A stretch of DNA of 64,000 nt from CANMXU01 sp052030545 (GTDB lineage Bacteria; Pseudomonadota; Gammaproteobacteria; Enterobacterales; Alteromonadaceae): the NCBI RefSeq assembly GCF_052030545.1, contig NZ_JBPDIH010000007.1, positions 124,001 to 188,000 of the forward strand. The letters run 5' to 3'. The first letter of the stretch is position 1. Every line of letters begins with the position of its first letter. Positions 33,074-42,807 of the stretch are shown piece after piece. Under the pieces are notes generated by a model. That model had not been told where the DNA came from, did not search any database, and saw only the letters and a list, made by a program, of their open reading frames with translations. The position numbers and the translations under genes are program-made.

Positions 33074-34753
33074 TTAGCTAATACGTTTGTATTTAATGCG
33101 ATGTGGTTCCATTGCCGCAGCGCCTAACGTTTTCTTCAACCATTCGTCGTATTCAGTAAAGTTACCTTCGAAAAAGTTAACTTGGCCTTCATCGCGGTAG
33201 TCAATGATATGGGTCGCAATACGGTCTAAGAACCAACGGTCATGAGAAATTACCATCGCACAACCTGGGAATTCTAAGATGGCTTCTTCTAAGGCACGTA
33301 ATGTTTCAACATCAAGATCGTTGGTTGGTTCATCAAGTAGTAATAAGTTACCGCCAGTTTGCACAAGCTTAGCTAGATGTACACGATTTCGTTCACCACC
33401 TGATAAATCCTTAATGAATTTTTGTTGGTCGTTACCTTTAAAATTAAAACGGCTACAGTAAGCACGGCTTTGAATTTGGTAATTACCGATTTCGATAATA
33501 TCTAATCCGCCAGATATTTCTTGGTAAACGGTATTGTTTTCATCCATATCGTCGCGGAATTGGTCAACGCTGGCAAGCTTAACGGTTTCACCTAATACCG
33601 CGTCACCTGAATCGGCTTGCTCTGCGCCTGATAAAATTTTAAATAAGGTTGATTTACCCGCGCCGTTAGCACCAATAATACCGACAATAGCGCCTTTAGG
33701 AATGCTAAAGCTTAAGTCGTCAATTAATACACGACCATCAAACGACTTCGTTAAGTTGGTGACATCTAATACTTTGTCACCCAAACGTGGTCCAGGTGGA
33801 ATATAAAGCTCGTTGGTTTCGTTACGTTTTTGGTGTTCTTGGTTATTCAATTCTTCAAAACGTGCCATACGGGCTTTGTTTTTAGATTGACGCGCTTTCG
33901 GATTTGAACGCACCCACTCAAGCTCTTGCTTGATGGTTTTTTGTAGGGCATTTTCGCTTCGGTTTTCTTGCTCTAAACGCGCGTCTTTTTGCTCTAACCA
34001 AGAAGAGTAGTTACCTTCCCATGGAATACCGTGACCACGGTCAAGCTCAAGTATCCAACCAGCAACGTTATCTAAGAAATATCTATCATGGGTAATGGCA
34101 ACCACAGTACCAGAGTAGTCATGTAAGAAACGTTCTAACCAAGCAACAGATTCTGCATCTAAGTGGTTGGTAGGTTCGTCAAGCAATAGCATATCTGGCT
34201 TTTGCAGTAATAAATGACACAGTGCAACGCGGCGACGTTCACCACCACTAAGTACGGCAATTTTTTGCTCCCAAGGTGGTAATCTTAGGGCATCGGCAGC
34301 GCGTTCTAAAACGTTATCGATGTTGTGGCCGTCTTGGCTATTAATGATGTCTTCTAATTGACCTTGCTCTTTAGCGAGTGCGTCAAAGTCAGCGCCTTCA
34401 GCAGCATATTCATTATAAACTTCATCTAAACGCGCGAGAGCGTTTTTAACCTCAGAAACCGCATCTTCAACAACTTCACGTACGGTTTTAGTGTCATCCA
34501 GTTCTGGCTCTTGTGGTAAGTAACCAATTTTTGTTCCAGCAAGGGCGGTTGCCTCGCCTTCAAAGTCTTTATCAACACCGGCCATAATACGTAAAAGTGT
34601 TGATTTACCTGAACCATTTAAACCTAATACGCCAATTTTGGCGCCTGGGAAAAATGATAAAGAAATATCTTTTAAAATAGTACGCTTAGGAGGAACAACT
34701 TTGCTCACTCGGTTCATCGACATGATGAATTTATCTGGTAACGGCTGAGCCAT
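33074..34753 (-). CDS. ettA: energy-dependent translational throttle protein EttA (ABC-F)
   Basis: The 559-residue protein has two ABC ATPase domains with no membrane part: Walker A GLNGSGKST, signature LSGGERRRVALC, Walker B LLLDEPTNHLD, then Walker A GANGAGKST, LSGGERNRVHLA and LLLDEPTNDLD. The linker includes the arm and P-site tRNA-interacting region WVRSNPKARQSKNKARMARFEELN. It is close to E. coli EttA in sequence and size (555). EttA binds the ribosomal E site and gates the first peptide bond according to the ATP/ADP ratio. It stands alone between two terminator or intergenic regions. Confidence 0.96.
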   Translation of the reverse strand: MAQPLPDKFIMSMNRVSKVVPPKRTILKDISLSFFPGAKIGVLGLNGSGKSTLLRIMAGVDKDFEGEATALAGTKIGYLPQEPELDDTKTVREVVEDAVSEVKNALARLDEVYNEYAAEGADFDALAKEQGQLEDIINSQDGHNIDNVLERAADALRLPPWEQKIAVLSGGERRRVALCHLLLQKPDMLLLDEPTNHLDAESVAWLERFLHDYSGTVVAITHDRYFLDNVAGWILELDRGHGIPWEGNYSSWLEQKDARLEQENRSENALQKTIKQELEWVRSNPKARQSKNKARMARFEELNNQEHQKRNETNELYIPPGPRLGDKVLDVTNLTKSFDGRVLIDDLSFSIPKGAIVGIIGANGAGKSTLFKILSGAEQADSGDAVLGETVKLASVDQFRDDMDENNTVYQEISGGLDIIEIGNYQIQSRAYCSRFNFKGNDQQKFIKDLSGGERNRVHLAKLVQTGGNLLLLDEPTNDLDVETLRALEEAILEFPGCAMVISHDRWFLDRIATHIIDYRDEGQVNFFEGNFTEYDEWLKKTLGAAAMEPHRIKYKRIS

Positions 34754-34904
34754 GGGGAAACCTTTTGCTTGGTAGAATTTATGGCGGTTATTTTAGTTGA
34801 TTCATCAGTGATTAAGCAAATAACTCGGTACGCTTTATCAGAAAAAGTTTATTAATGAAAATAGTATAGGTATTGGTAATGTTAATAAGGATGAAATTAG
34901 TTAG

Positions 34905-36509
34905 TTACTTGGTATTATCTGATGCTGATGTTTGTTGCAGGTAATCACTATATAAGCAAAAATAACCATGTTCATCTGACTCATGTCGCGCTTTGGCGTG
35001 ATACATAGCTTTGTCGGCAACGCTAATTAATCCCGCTAGTGATTGCTCATCTTGAGGGTAGAAAGCACATCCCATTGATGCGCCAACAGCAACACTTTTA
35101 TTCACTTGTGCTAATTGGTAAGGCGTTGCAATGGCACCATGTATTTTTTCTACGACATCAAGCACTTCTTTTTGTTTTAAGTTTGGTAAAATAATAATAA
35201 ATTCATCACCACCCCAGCGAGATAGCAAATCACGTCGACGAAGCGCTTTTATTAATTGCTGGGCAACGTGGATCAGAATTTCATCACCCGCGTCATGGCC
35301 ATATATATCGTTGATTGGTTTGAATTTGTTTAAGTCGAGTAAAATTAGTGCAAAGGGAGTATGGTTGGCGATAAATTTATTTAAGGTTTGCTCAGTACCT
35401 CGTCGATTTAAGAGCTGCGTTAATTGATCGGTATTGGCTTTAAAGCCAAGATCTTCTAATTGTAACTTTCTTTTGGAAATATCATGTAACGTAACTTGAT
35501 GATATTCATTGTTATCTTCTGAAATATTGGTACTAATGATCGCTTGTACCCAAATGTCGGGTTTATCGAGTTTGCTATTAATTAATTTAAATTCGCCAGA
35601 AGCGGTTTCGTTGCTGTCAAAGGCAATTTTAACCAAAATATTCAAGGCTTCTGTTTCTTCAAATAATTGCGTTAAATAAGGTCCAAAACTGTCTTGCATT
35701 GGCAGCTTTAAGTGTTGAAGTAACTTGCTAAAGGCACTGTTATATAACAAGAGCTTACCTTTAGGTTCCATCAGAACAATAGGGGACGTTGAATTTTCAA
35801 ATAACATTTGAAAATGCTTACTTAGTCTTTCAATTTCACTACGTAAATTTCGCTCTTCGATGATATGCACTTCTGCTTTAGTTAATACATAATTAATATC
35901 GGTAACTAATTCACCTAGCTCACTGTTGTCGTGTCGATTAGGGTAGTCGAGCCTTGCCGGTGTACCGGGCGTAATATTGTGCAGTTGTTTAGCTATTTTA
36001 ATAATTGGGTTAGTGATTACGGTAATGGCGACAACAATAAGCACTAAAGTGACGATGGCTGCTTGAACAGCAATGGCGATGCTATTGTCAGTACTGATTT
36101 GTGCGGCACGGTTTTGAATATAATTGATATTAGGGGTGATGATTAAAGTGCCCACTTCTCTGTCGGCTTCAAATGGGGAAAACAATTGAAAGGTAACCGC
36201 GTCTTGACTAGGTGTAAATTTGTTAGACTTAATTGATAGATTGGTCGTGGTAATACTGACACTTTCAACAACATTATTTGAAACTAAGCCATTAACGGCC
36301 TCATTTAATAACTCTTCGTCTTCTAAATAACTGGCAATAGAGGTGGTCGCGCTAATGGTGGTATGAAGTTGTTCGATTTCTTGTTTGCTGATCGCTAATT
36401 CATGATGATAAGTAATGCGGTGAAATATTTGAGTTGATAAAAAGCCTACAACCGCTGCTGCAACCGTTATTAAAAATGCTAGCCGTGTAACTAAACCATG
36501 TTTATTCAT
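34905..36509 (-). CDS. membrane diguanylate cyclase (HAMP-PAS-GGDEF)
   Basis: From the ATG at 36509 the product has 534 residues; a TTG at 36524 is the alternative. It has a transmembrane helix (about 6-24), a periplasmic domain (about 25-145), a second helix (about 147-168), HAMP (about 168-222), a PAS domain (about 232-350) and a GGDEF domain with intact RWGGDEF, so it should make c-di-GMP. The upstream gene, a small periplasmic PstS-like protein, overlaps its start by 8 bases, and an outer-membrane protein gene precedes that. This suggests the periplasmic protein supplies its signal, as YfiR does for YfiN. No RxxD inhibitory site was clearly seen. Confidence 0.88.
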   Translation of the reverse strand: MNKHGLVTRLAFLITVAAAVVGFLSTQIFHRITYHHELAISKQEIEQLHTTISATTSIASYLEDEELLNEAVNGLVSNNVVESVSITTTNLSIKSNKFTPSQDAVTFQLFSPFEADREVGTLIITPNINYIQNRAAQISTDNSIAIAVQAAIVTLVLIVVAITVITNPIIKIAKQLHNITPGTPARLDYPNRHDNSELGELVTDINYVLTKAEVHIIEERNLRSEIERLSKHFQMLFENSTSPIVLMEPKGKLLLYNSAFSKLLQHLKLPMQDSFGPYLTQLFEETEALNILVKIAFDSNETASGEFKLINSKLDKPDIWVQAIISTNISEDNNEYHQVTLHDISKRKLQLEDLGFKANTDQLTQLLNRRGTEQTLNKFIANHTPFALILLDLNKFKPINDIYGHDAGDEILIHVAQQLIKALRRRDLLSRWGGDEFIIILPNLKQKEVLDVVEKIHGAIATPYQLAQVNKSVAVGASMGCAFYPQDEQSLAGLISVADKAMYHAKARHESDEHGYFCLYSDYLQQTSASDNTK

Positions 36510-36936
36510 GCAATTCGTAAACAATTTTTAAGTTTTTATTTAACATAGATTTGGGAATGTAACCTATGGCAGTAACGTTTTCTTCAATCGAGCTGATAAC
36601 ACTTGCTTCATTGGCTTGTTGTAAAGATGCTCTCATTCTGCCGCTAAAGCGAATTCTAGACCAATAAGCATTGATACTTGGCAATGAGCGACCGACTAAT
36701 AATTGATAAAAGCGTCGTTTGGTTTCTTGCTCACTGTCTAAATCGATGGCAACAGCTTTTTCCCCGTTAGGAAAAGCGACATATTTCCCCATAAAAATAT
36801 CAATCACTTCAGAGCGGTTCATTAACTTAGTTGGGTTGTTTGCATTAACGACGATTACAATCGGATCTTCTGATTGCGCCAGTGCCCAAACCTCTGGTGA
36901 CATAAGAATGATAAATATGAGTAAAAGTTTGTTCAT
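36502..36936 (-). CDS. small periplasmic PstS-like (single-lobe) protein
   Basis: The 144-residue protein has a signal peptide (hydrophobic residues 3-18) and a domain resembling one lobe of the PstS-like periplasmic binding fold: VVNANNPTKLMNRSEVIDIFMGKY, an F/PNG turn, then RMRASLQQANEASVISSIEENVTAIGYIPK. Full PstS is more than twice as long, so this is probably a sensor or adaptor domain and not a transporter component. It overlaps both neighbours, with four bases shared with the upstream outer-membrane protein gene and eight with the cyclase. The ligand is unknown; phosphate or another oxyanion is possible by family. Confidence 0.7.
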   Translation of the reverse strand: MNKLLLIFIILMSPEVWALAQSEDPIVIVVNANNPTKLMNRSEVIDIFMGKYVAFPNGEKAVAIDLDSEQETKRRFYQLLVGRSLPSINAYWSRIRFSGRMRASLQQANEASVISSIEENVTAIGYIPKSMLNKNLKIVYELHE

Positions 36937-38156
36937 AGAGCGAAACTCACATTAAACATATAAGTGTTCACGCGTTCACTAGGGCTTTGGTTTGAGTTAT
37001 TTAGCCATAAAGTATCACCCTGTTCGTCGATCAACGTGTTGTTCCATTGTAAATAAGCCGCTACTTTGGCATTTAAATCCCAACGCATACCCAACGAAAA
37101 TGTATGTTGGTTTGAAGAATAATAGTTTAGTGCGCCTTCAATTCCGTAAACTAATTCAGGTATTAACGCTTGGTTTACATTGGTTTGGTTAAAATGGAAA
37201 TTGTCAGAATTGGTTTGAGCTAAAATACTATAGAAGGTGTACTTATTATGTTGGTAGGCTGCACTAACATAGGCATTTCGTAGTTTGCTTAAGGTTATTG
37301 TATCGGATGATATTTGCGCAAACTCAGACGTAAAAATAAAATTATTTAGGTAAGCTTGACCATTGATTGAACTGTAGGTTATTTTTTTTCCTTTTACTGA
37401 CATGTCTTCAATAAATTGTTCTGGGTTTGGCCAAATGTAGTCAGGTAAGCTTTTTATTTGATCAATAATATATTGATTAGATTCAGTTTCATTAGGAAAT
37501 TTAGTCTGCGTATACTTAGCTTGTAAGATCCAGTCGGTATGATCAAGTGTTAACGACACACCATAAACATCTTCAACTTTAACCAACTCAGGGGTGTCTG
37601 TGTAAGTTATATCAGCCTCACTTACCCCCGTAAAAAACTTGCTGCTAAAAGTACTACCTGCGATGCGTGTGGTGTAAGTAATATCTGCGCCGTCAATATG
37701 TCGATAGGGGATAAGGCCGTAAATTTCATTAGGGACAGAAGCCCAACTATAGGCAATATTAATATCACGATATTCTGTGATTAAAAAAATGTCGGGTGAG
37801 GTTCTGCCTACGCGTATTGTCCAATTGGCTGAGGGGGTATAACGAATAAATGCTAAGGTGAAATATTTATCTAAACTTGGATCTGCCATGTCTCGCAGTA
37901 CAGCCTGACTGACAAAATCAAAATTGTCAGCTATCGACGCTTCAAATTGAATGCCAAGCAAGGAATTATTTTTCCAGTCAATATCGCCAGAGTAAACGCC
38001 TTCATCGACACTGATATCTTTTCGGTAACCGTAGCGCTCAGAGTCTGAAACCGTTATGCCTAGTGTGCCAAAACTACTCCACTCTAAATGAGTTTGAGCA
38101 ACTGCTGGCATGCAGGCCAAGGTTAGCGTAATAAAAGGCAATATATTTTTAAACAT
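36933..38156 (-). CDS. predicted outer-membrane porin-like protein
   Basis: From the ATG at 38156 the 407-residue protein begins with a textbook signal peptide (MFKNILPFITLTLACMPAVAQT). An upstream ATG at 38186 (417 residues) is possible, but would put polar residues before the signal. The mature part is built from amphipathic beta strands (WSSFGTLGITVSDS, FDFVSQAVLRDM, NWTIRVGRTSPDIFL) and ends in TYMFNVSFAL, a plausible outer-membrane C-terminal strand. The family is not one I can name. It is the first gene of a three-gene unit with a PstS-like protein and a diguanylate cyclase, so it may deliver the ligand sensed by them. Confidence 0.7.
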   Translation of the reverse strand: MFKNILPFITLTLACMPAVAQTHLEWSSFGTLGITVSDSERYGYRKDISVDEGVYSGDIDWKNNSLLGIQFEASIADNFDFVSQAVLRDMADPSLDKYFTLAFIRYTPSANWTIRVGRTSPDIFLITEYRDINIAYSWASVPNEIYGLIPYRHIDGADITYTTRIAGSTFSSKFFTGVSEADITYTDTPELVKVEDVYGVSLTLDHTDWILQAKYTQTKFPNETESNQYIIDQIKSLPDYIWPNPEQFIEDMSVKGKKITYSSINGQAYLNNFIFTSEFAQISSDTITLSKLRNAYVSAAYQHNKYTFYSILAQTNSDNFHFNQTNVNQALIPELVYGIEGALNYYSSNQHTFSLGMRWDLNAKVAAYLQWNNTLIDEQGDTLWLNNSNQSPSERVNTYMFNVSFAL

Positions 38157-38311
38157 TGAATCACTTGAGTAATAGACATGTTTCATTTAACAGTAGGATA
38201 AATGTACAGATTTCTCAAGGTGGATAAACAATAAAGCTAACAATATGTTAAGTGAAATAATCTCTTAAAGGAATGTGCTGTTTTCATTGTGTTTTTAAAA
38301 ACGAAAAGTGG

Positions 38312-38752
38312 TTAACTAGGCATGTCGCTGGCTTGTAGTTTTTTTCGATATTGCAAGGCAACCACTTTAATAATATCGCGCCAGGTAATAATGCCAACAG
38401 GGTGTGAATGTTGGTTAACTATCGGCAAACAAGATAGGTTGTGATCGTAAAATAGTACAACAGCTTCGTTAAGGGAAATATCATCATGTGCAGTGATGAG
38501 ATCCTTTTCCATAATTAAGTTTAATTTCTTTTGCAAAAGCAGTGTATCGCTATGGGTTTCTTTACGCGTACCGATAGCAGGGCTTAAATGTTGATAAACA
38601 TCTCGGTCGGTCACTAAGCCAACTAATTTGTTTTCTTCGGTGATTAAAATGTGGTGAATTGAGTTGGTATCAAATATTTGTTTAGCTTGTTCAAGTTCTT
38701 CATCTAAGTCTAATGTCAGTAATTCTTTAGACATCAATTTGTTAACACTCAT
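38312..38752 (-). CDS. CBS-domain protein
   Basis: The 146-residue protein is two CBS motifs: residues 4-58 (LMSKELLTLDLDEELEQAKQIF, LVGLVTDRDVYQHL) and about 80-140 (MEKDLITAHDDISLNEAVVLF, VGIITWRDIIKV). CBS pairs bind adenosine nucleotides and act as energy or signal sensors; stand-alone ones often regulate other proteins. It is transcribed toward the outer-membrane protein gene, which follows after a 155-bp gap. No partner can be named. The 266-bp gap 38753-39018 on its upstream side shows no distinct signal. Confidence 0.85.
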   Translation of the reverse strand: MSVNKLMSKELLTLDLDEELEQAKQIFDTNSIHHILITEENKLVGLVTDRDVYQHLSPAIGTRKETHSDTLLLQKKLNLIMEKDLITAHDDISLNEAVVLFYDHNLSCLPIVNQHSHPVGIITWRDIIKVVALQYRKKLQASDMPS

Positions 38753-39018
38753 AGATAGACCTTTATATACTTAAATCAAATGGTGGATTTAAACGCTTGT
38801 TTAAAAGTTGTCGTCAATTGCCCTAAAATATGTTTTCATAGGGAGATATGTAAGGCAAAAATCAACTATATTTTAGTGGATTACTGCACCGCTTTGCAAT
38901 TGTATAACAACAATATTAATAGCGCTTATAGTAAAGTATAAACCTGATTTATATAAAAACTAAACAAGTCGTAATCGTCAAGACAACAATGTGTAAAATA
39001 GTAGTGAAAGGATAAAAA

Positions 39019-40464
39019 ATGGCCGACAATTTATATACCCCAGAGCAAGACCAGCAACAAATTCAAGATATAGATAATTTACTTGCAGCGCAGCGCGTGG
39101 CATTTAATCAAGACCGTTTTCCTTCTTACGAATCTCGAGTGGCAGATTTAAAGCAACTAAAGTCTGCCATATTAAAATTTAAGCAACCACTTATAGAAGC
39201 GCTTTCACAAGATTTTGGTTGTCGCTCAGAAGATGACTCGACTATTGCTGATATTTTACCAACGGTTATGGGCATTAATTATGCGATAAAAAAAGTCAAA
39301 AAATGGATGAAACCGTCTAAGCGTCATGTCGGCCCAATGTTTCAACCGGCAAAAGCCTATGTAGTTTACCAACCGTTAGGGGTTGTTGGTGTTATTACGC
39401 CGTGGAACTATCCTATCTTTTTGGCACTTGGCCCGCTTACTACCGCATTAGCGGCAGGTAACCGAACTATGATCAAGATGTCTGAGTTTACCCCACATAC
39501 CAATAAAGTATTACGCGAGTTGCTTGCCAGTGTGTTTGAACAAGAAAAAGTCGCCCTCATTGATGGTGGGCCAACGGTTGCAGCGCACTTTTCAAAACAA
39601 GCCTTTGATCACTTATTGTTTACCGGCTCTACTCGGGTTGGAAAAATGGTGATGGCAGCAGCATCAGAGCATTTAACGCCAGTAACGCTAGAGCTTGGTG
39701 GTAAATCACCCACGGTTATCGATGATGAAATAGAAATAAATGATGCGGTATCACGCTTTATTTTAGGTAAAACACTTAATGCTGGCCAAACATGTGTCGC
39801 GCCAGACTATATCATGTGTCCAAAAGCTCGCATTAATGAGCTCGTGCAAGCCTGTGCGGAACAATTCAAAAAAATGTACCCAAGTATTGCTGATAATAAA
39901 GATTATGGCAGCATTATTAACGATGCCCAGTTTGAGCGTTTACAAACATGGCTTGCGGATGCCAAAGATAAAGGGGCAACGATTGTCAGTGCAACCAATG
40001 ACAATATAGATAAATGTCTTGCGCAGCGAAAATTACCGTTAACTATCGTTAGCGATGTCAATGAAGATATGACCATTATGCAAGAAGAAATTTTTGGCCC
40101 TATCTTGCCAATTGTTGGTTATGACTCAATCGATGACGCGATTACCTACATTAATGAAAGACCACGTCCGCTAGCGTTATATTTATGTAGCCACAATAAA
40201 GCTTTACAAAAGCGGTTTGTTGAACATACCCACGCCGGCGGCATGTGTATCAATGAGGCAACTTTGCAAGTAGGGCAAGATGATATGCCGTTTGGTGGTG
40301 TTGGCGCGTCAGGTATGGGTCACTATCATGGTCATGAAGGCTTCTTAACCTTATCAAAAGCTAAATCTGTGTTAGAAAAAGGTAAATTTAGTAGTTCATC
40401 AATGGCATTTCCGCCTTATGGCAAGTTAGTGCATAAACTTATTTACACCTTTTTTATGAGATAA
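39019..40464 (+). CDS. coniferyl-aldehyde-dehydrogenase-like aldehyde dehydrogenase
   Basis: The 481-residue protein is a class 3 type aldehyde dehydrogenase: NAD-binding PWNYPIFLALGPLTTALAAGN, FTGSTRVGKMVM, the catalytic glutamate in LELGGKSP and the nucleophile in NAGQTCVAPDY. The short N-terminus and C-terminal tail with a hydrophobic end match the CalB-like coniferyl or fatty aldehyde dehydrogenases. It oxidises an aldehyde to the acid; the substrate is uncertain, and aryl or long-chain aldehydes are both possible. It ends 18 bases before the Pho box of pstC, and is not expected to share its control. Confidence 0.85.
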   Translation: MADNLYTPEQDQQQIQDIDNLLAAQRVAFNQDRFPSYESRVADLKQLKSAILKFKQPLIEALSQDFGCRSEDDSTIADILPTVMGINYAIKKVKKWMKPSKRHVGPMFQPAKAYVVYQPLGVVGVITPWNYPIFLALGPLTTALAAGNRTMIKMSEFTPHTNKVLRELLASVFEQEKVALIDGGPTVAAHFSKQAFDHLLFTGSTRVGKMVMAAASEHLTPVTLELGGKSPTVIDDEIEINDAVSRFILGKTLNAGQTCVAPDYIMCPKARINELVQACAEQFKKMYPSIADNKDYGSIINDAQFERLQTWLADAKDKGATIVSATNDNIDKCLAQRKLPLTIVSDVNEDMTIMQEEIFGPILPIVGYDSIDDAITYINERPRPLALYLCSHNKALQKRFVEHTHAGGMCINEATLQVGQDDMPFGGVGASGMGHYHGHEGFLTLSKAKSVLEKGKFSSSSMAFPPYGKLVHKLIYTFFMR

Positions 40465-40482
40465 AATCTCTCGTTACTGCTA

Positions 40483-40516
40483 CTGTCACAAAAGTGTCAC
40501 ATTACTGTCTTATAAT
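40483..40516 (+). promoter_or_regulatory. Pho box and -10 of the pst operon
   Basis: CTGTCAC-AAAA-GTGTCAC-ATTA-CTGTCTT holds three half-sites with four-base spacing. TATAAT at 40511-40516 overlaps the last base. The pstC start is 39 bases downstream. Confidence 0.9.
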
Positions 40517-40555
40517 CGCCGCGTTGAAAAATTTGCACGTAATTAAGGTAGTGAA

Positions 40556-42784
40556 GTGGCACTTTTGTCTTTTGACGTAAATAAACGACAGTTTAAAAAT
40601 AAACTCGCTCAGTGGTTAATTACCCTGGGTGGCGTTAGTGTATTGTTTACACTGATCCTTATTTTTCTGTATTTACTTTATGTAATTAAACCTATTTTTG
40701 AGTCAGCTACGGTTGAACCTGTGACTCAACTACAATTAGCAAGCAATGCAGAAGTACTTACTGCAGGTAGTGATGAACTATCCGAAGTTGCTTACACCCT
40801 TGATAAGCAAGGTCAATTAAACTTTTATCAAGCAAAACAAAGTGACTTTAGAGAAGTTGGCGCTAAGATTTCATCTTACCCTGTTAGCAACTCTGCTAAT
40901 GTTGAGTTACTGCTTGAAGCTGATACCGGTCAAACAGTGCTTACCAATGCTGAAGATCACGTCTTTGTTTTTGAAAGCAAGTTCACTGCCAGTTATATCG
41001 GTGACCAACGTGATATCGCGCCAAGCTTAAATTACCCGCTTGGTGAAGACAGTATTGAAGTCGACGAGCAAGGCGCTAGGTTAACTCAGTTAGCTTTTGC
41101 CATGAACGAAGAAACTGCGGTATTTGTTGGTTTTACTCAAGACAAGCGCTTAATTAAAACCACGCTAGTTGCAGAAGACGACTTTAATTATGACCCAGAA
41201 TTTGAAGCCATTTATCAAGAAATTGACTTCAATGAACAACACGTCGACGATATTCTTATTAGCCCAGATTTAACACTTGCCTTTGTTCGTGTTAATGACA
41301 TTGTGTCTGTGTTCGAGTTAGACGATGAATACTCGGTCACTAAACGCAGTGAAATCGACGTGGTACCAAATAACAATTATCAAATATCTAGCATGTCGCT
41401 GCTTTCTGGTGGTAGCTCATTATTGTTTGGTGATTCACGCGGTAAAGTTTCTCAGTGGTTTGAAGTTTCAACTGAACAGGGGCGTTTATTTAAACAAGTG
41501 CGCGACTTTGAAGTTAGTGACTCAGAAGCCGTTGTTGAAATTCATACCGAACAATTTCGTAAGAGCTTTTTCACATTAACACCGTCAGGTGAAATGGGCG
41601 TGTTCTACACCACCAGTGACGCAGACTTGTGGCGCGGCGAAATTTCATCAAAGCTTCCACATGCCTTTGGTATTACGCCACGAGCCAATGGTTTAGTGAT
41701 CGTGCAAGGTCAAGAGCTGCAAATGTTTGCGGTTGAAAATGAACACCCTGAAGTGACATGGAACGCGTTATGGCAAGAAGTTTGGTACGAAGGTTACCCT
41801 GAACCAGACTACATTTGGCAATCAACATCAGGCTCTGATGACTTTGAAGCGAAATTCTCATTAGTACCAATTTCATTTGGTACGATAAAAGCTGCATTAT
41901 ATGCAATGCTATTTGCTGTGCCGATTGCAATTACAGCGGCAATTTATACCGCTTACTTCATGACCCCAGGTCTACGTAAAAAAGTTAAGCCGACAATCGA
42001 ATTAATGGAAGCCTTGCCAACGGTTATTTTAGGTTTCTTAGCCGGTTTATGGTTAGCGCCAATTATTGAAAACTATTTACCTGCCATGGTCTTGCTGCTG
42101 ATATTTTTACCGGTATCAACACTCATTACGGCGTTTTTGTGGCACAACTTGTCGCAAAATTTGAAAAACAAAATACCTGAAACGCTAGCGCCTATTATTT
42201 TACTGCCAGTGCTTATGCTAGCCGCTTATTGTGCGTTTGCGTTATCACCAGTGTTAGAAGTGTATTTCTTTGGCGGCGATATGCGTCAATTCATTACTAA
42301 CGATTTAGGTATTTCATTCGACCAACGTAACGCATTAGTGGTCGGTATTGCGATGGGCTTTGCTGTTATTCCAACTATTTTCTCGATGGCAGAAGATGCA
42401 ATTTTCAGTGTGCCTAAACATTTAACCAGTGGTTCACTTGCTTTAGGTGCGACACCTTGGCAAACACTGATTAAAGTTGTTTTGTTAACGGCAAGTCCGG
42501 GGATTTTCTCGGCCATTATGATGGGCTTAGGTCGCGCTGTTGGTGAAACCATGATTGTACTTATGGCTACCGGTAATACGCCAATTCTGGATTGGAGTAT
42601 CTTCCAAGGAATGCGTACCTTAGCAGCGAATATCGCCGTTGAAATGCCAGAGTCAGAAGTGGGTAGTTCTCATTATCGTATTCTGTTCTTAGCAGCATTC
42701 GTATTGTTTGTTTTCACATTTGTTTTTAATACTTTAGCTGAATTTGTTCGCCAACGTTTGCGCGAAAAATACAGTTCGTTGTAA
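40556..42784 (+). CDS. pstC: phosphate ABC transporter permease PstC, long form
   Basis: Translation starts at GTG 40556 after TAAGG. The 742-residue protein is more than twice the size of E. coli PstC (319). It has a membrane helix (about 19-40), a large mainly beta domain (about 60-430) with propeller-like repeats, and then the transport domain with helices from about 442 on (IKAALYAMLFAVPIAITAAIY, VILGFLAGLWLAP). The permease signature EAA-type loop is at SGSLALGATPWQTL. Long PstC proteins are typical of Vibrio- and Shewanella-type bacteria. With PstA it forms the phosphate channel. Confidence 0.95.
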   Translation: MALLSFDVNKRQFKNKLAQWLITLGGVSVLFTLILIFLYLLYVIKPIFESATVEPVTQLQLASNAEVLTAGSDELSEVAYTLDKQGQLNFYQAKQSDFREVGAKISSYPVSNSANVELLLEADTGQTVLTNAEDHVFVFESKFTASYIGDQRDIAPSLNYPLGEDSIEVDEQGARLTQLAFAMNEETAVFVGFTQDKRLIKTTLVAEDDFNYDPEFEAIYQEIDFNEQHVDDILISPDLTLAFVRVNDIVSVFELDDEYSVTKRSEIDVVPNNNYQISSMSLLSGGSSLLFGDSRGKVSQWFEVSTEQGRLFKQVRDFEVSDSEAVVEIHTEQFRKSFFTLTPSGEMGVFYTTSDADLWRGEISSKLPHAFGITPRANGLVIVQGQELQMFAVENEHPEVTWNALWQEVWYEGYPEPDYIWQSTSGSDDFEAKFSLVPISFGTIKAALYAMLFAVPIAITAAIYTAYFMTPGLRKKVKPTIELMEALPTVILGFLAGLWLAPIIENYLPAMVLLLIFLPVSTLITAFLWHNLSQNLKNKIPETLAPIILLPVLMLAAYCAFALSPVLEVYFFGGDMRQFITNDLGISFDQRNALVVGIAMGFAVIPTIFSMAEDAIFSVPKHLTSGSLALGATPWQTLIKVVLLTASPGIFSAIMMGLGRAVGETMIVLMATGNTPILDWSIFQGMRTLAANIAVEMPESEVGSSHYRILFLAAFVLFVFTFVFNTLAEFVRQRLREKYSSL

Positions 42785-42807
42785 TTGGCTAAGGTAAGGA
42801 TAATTTA

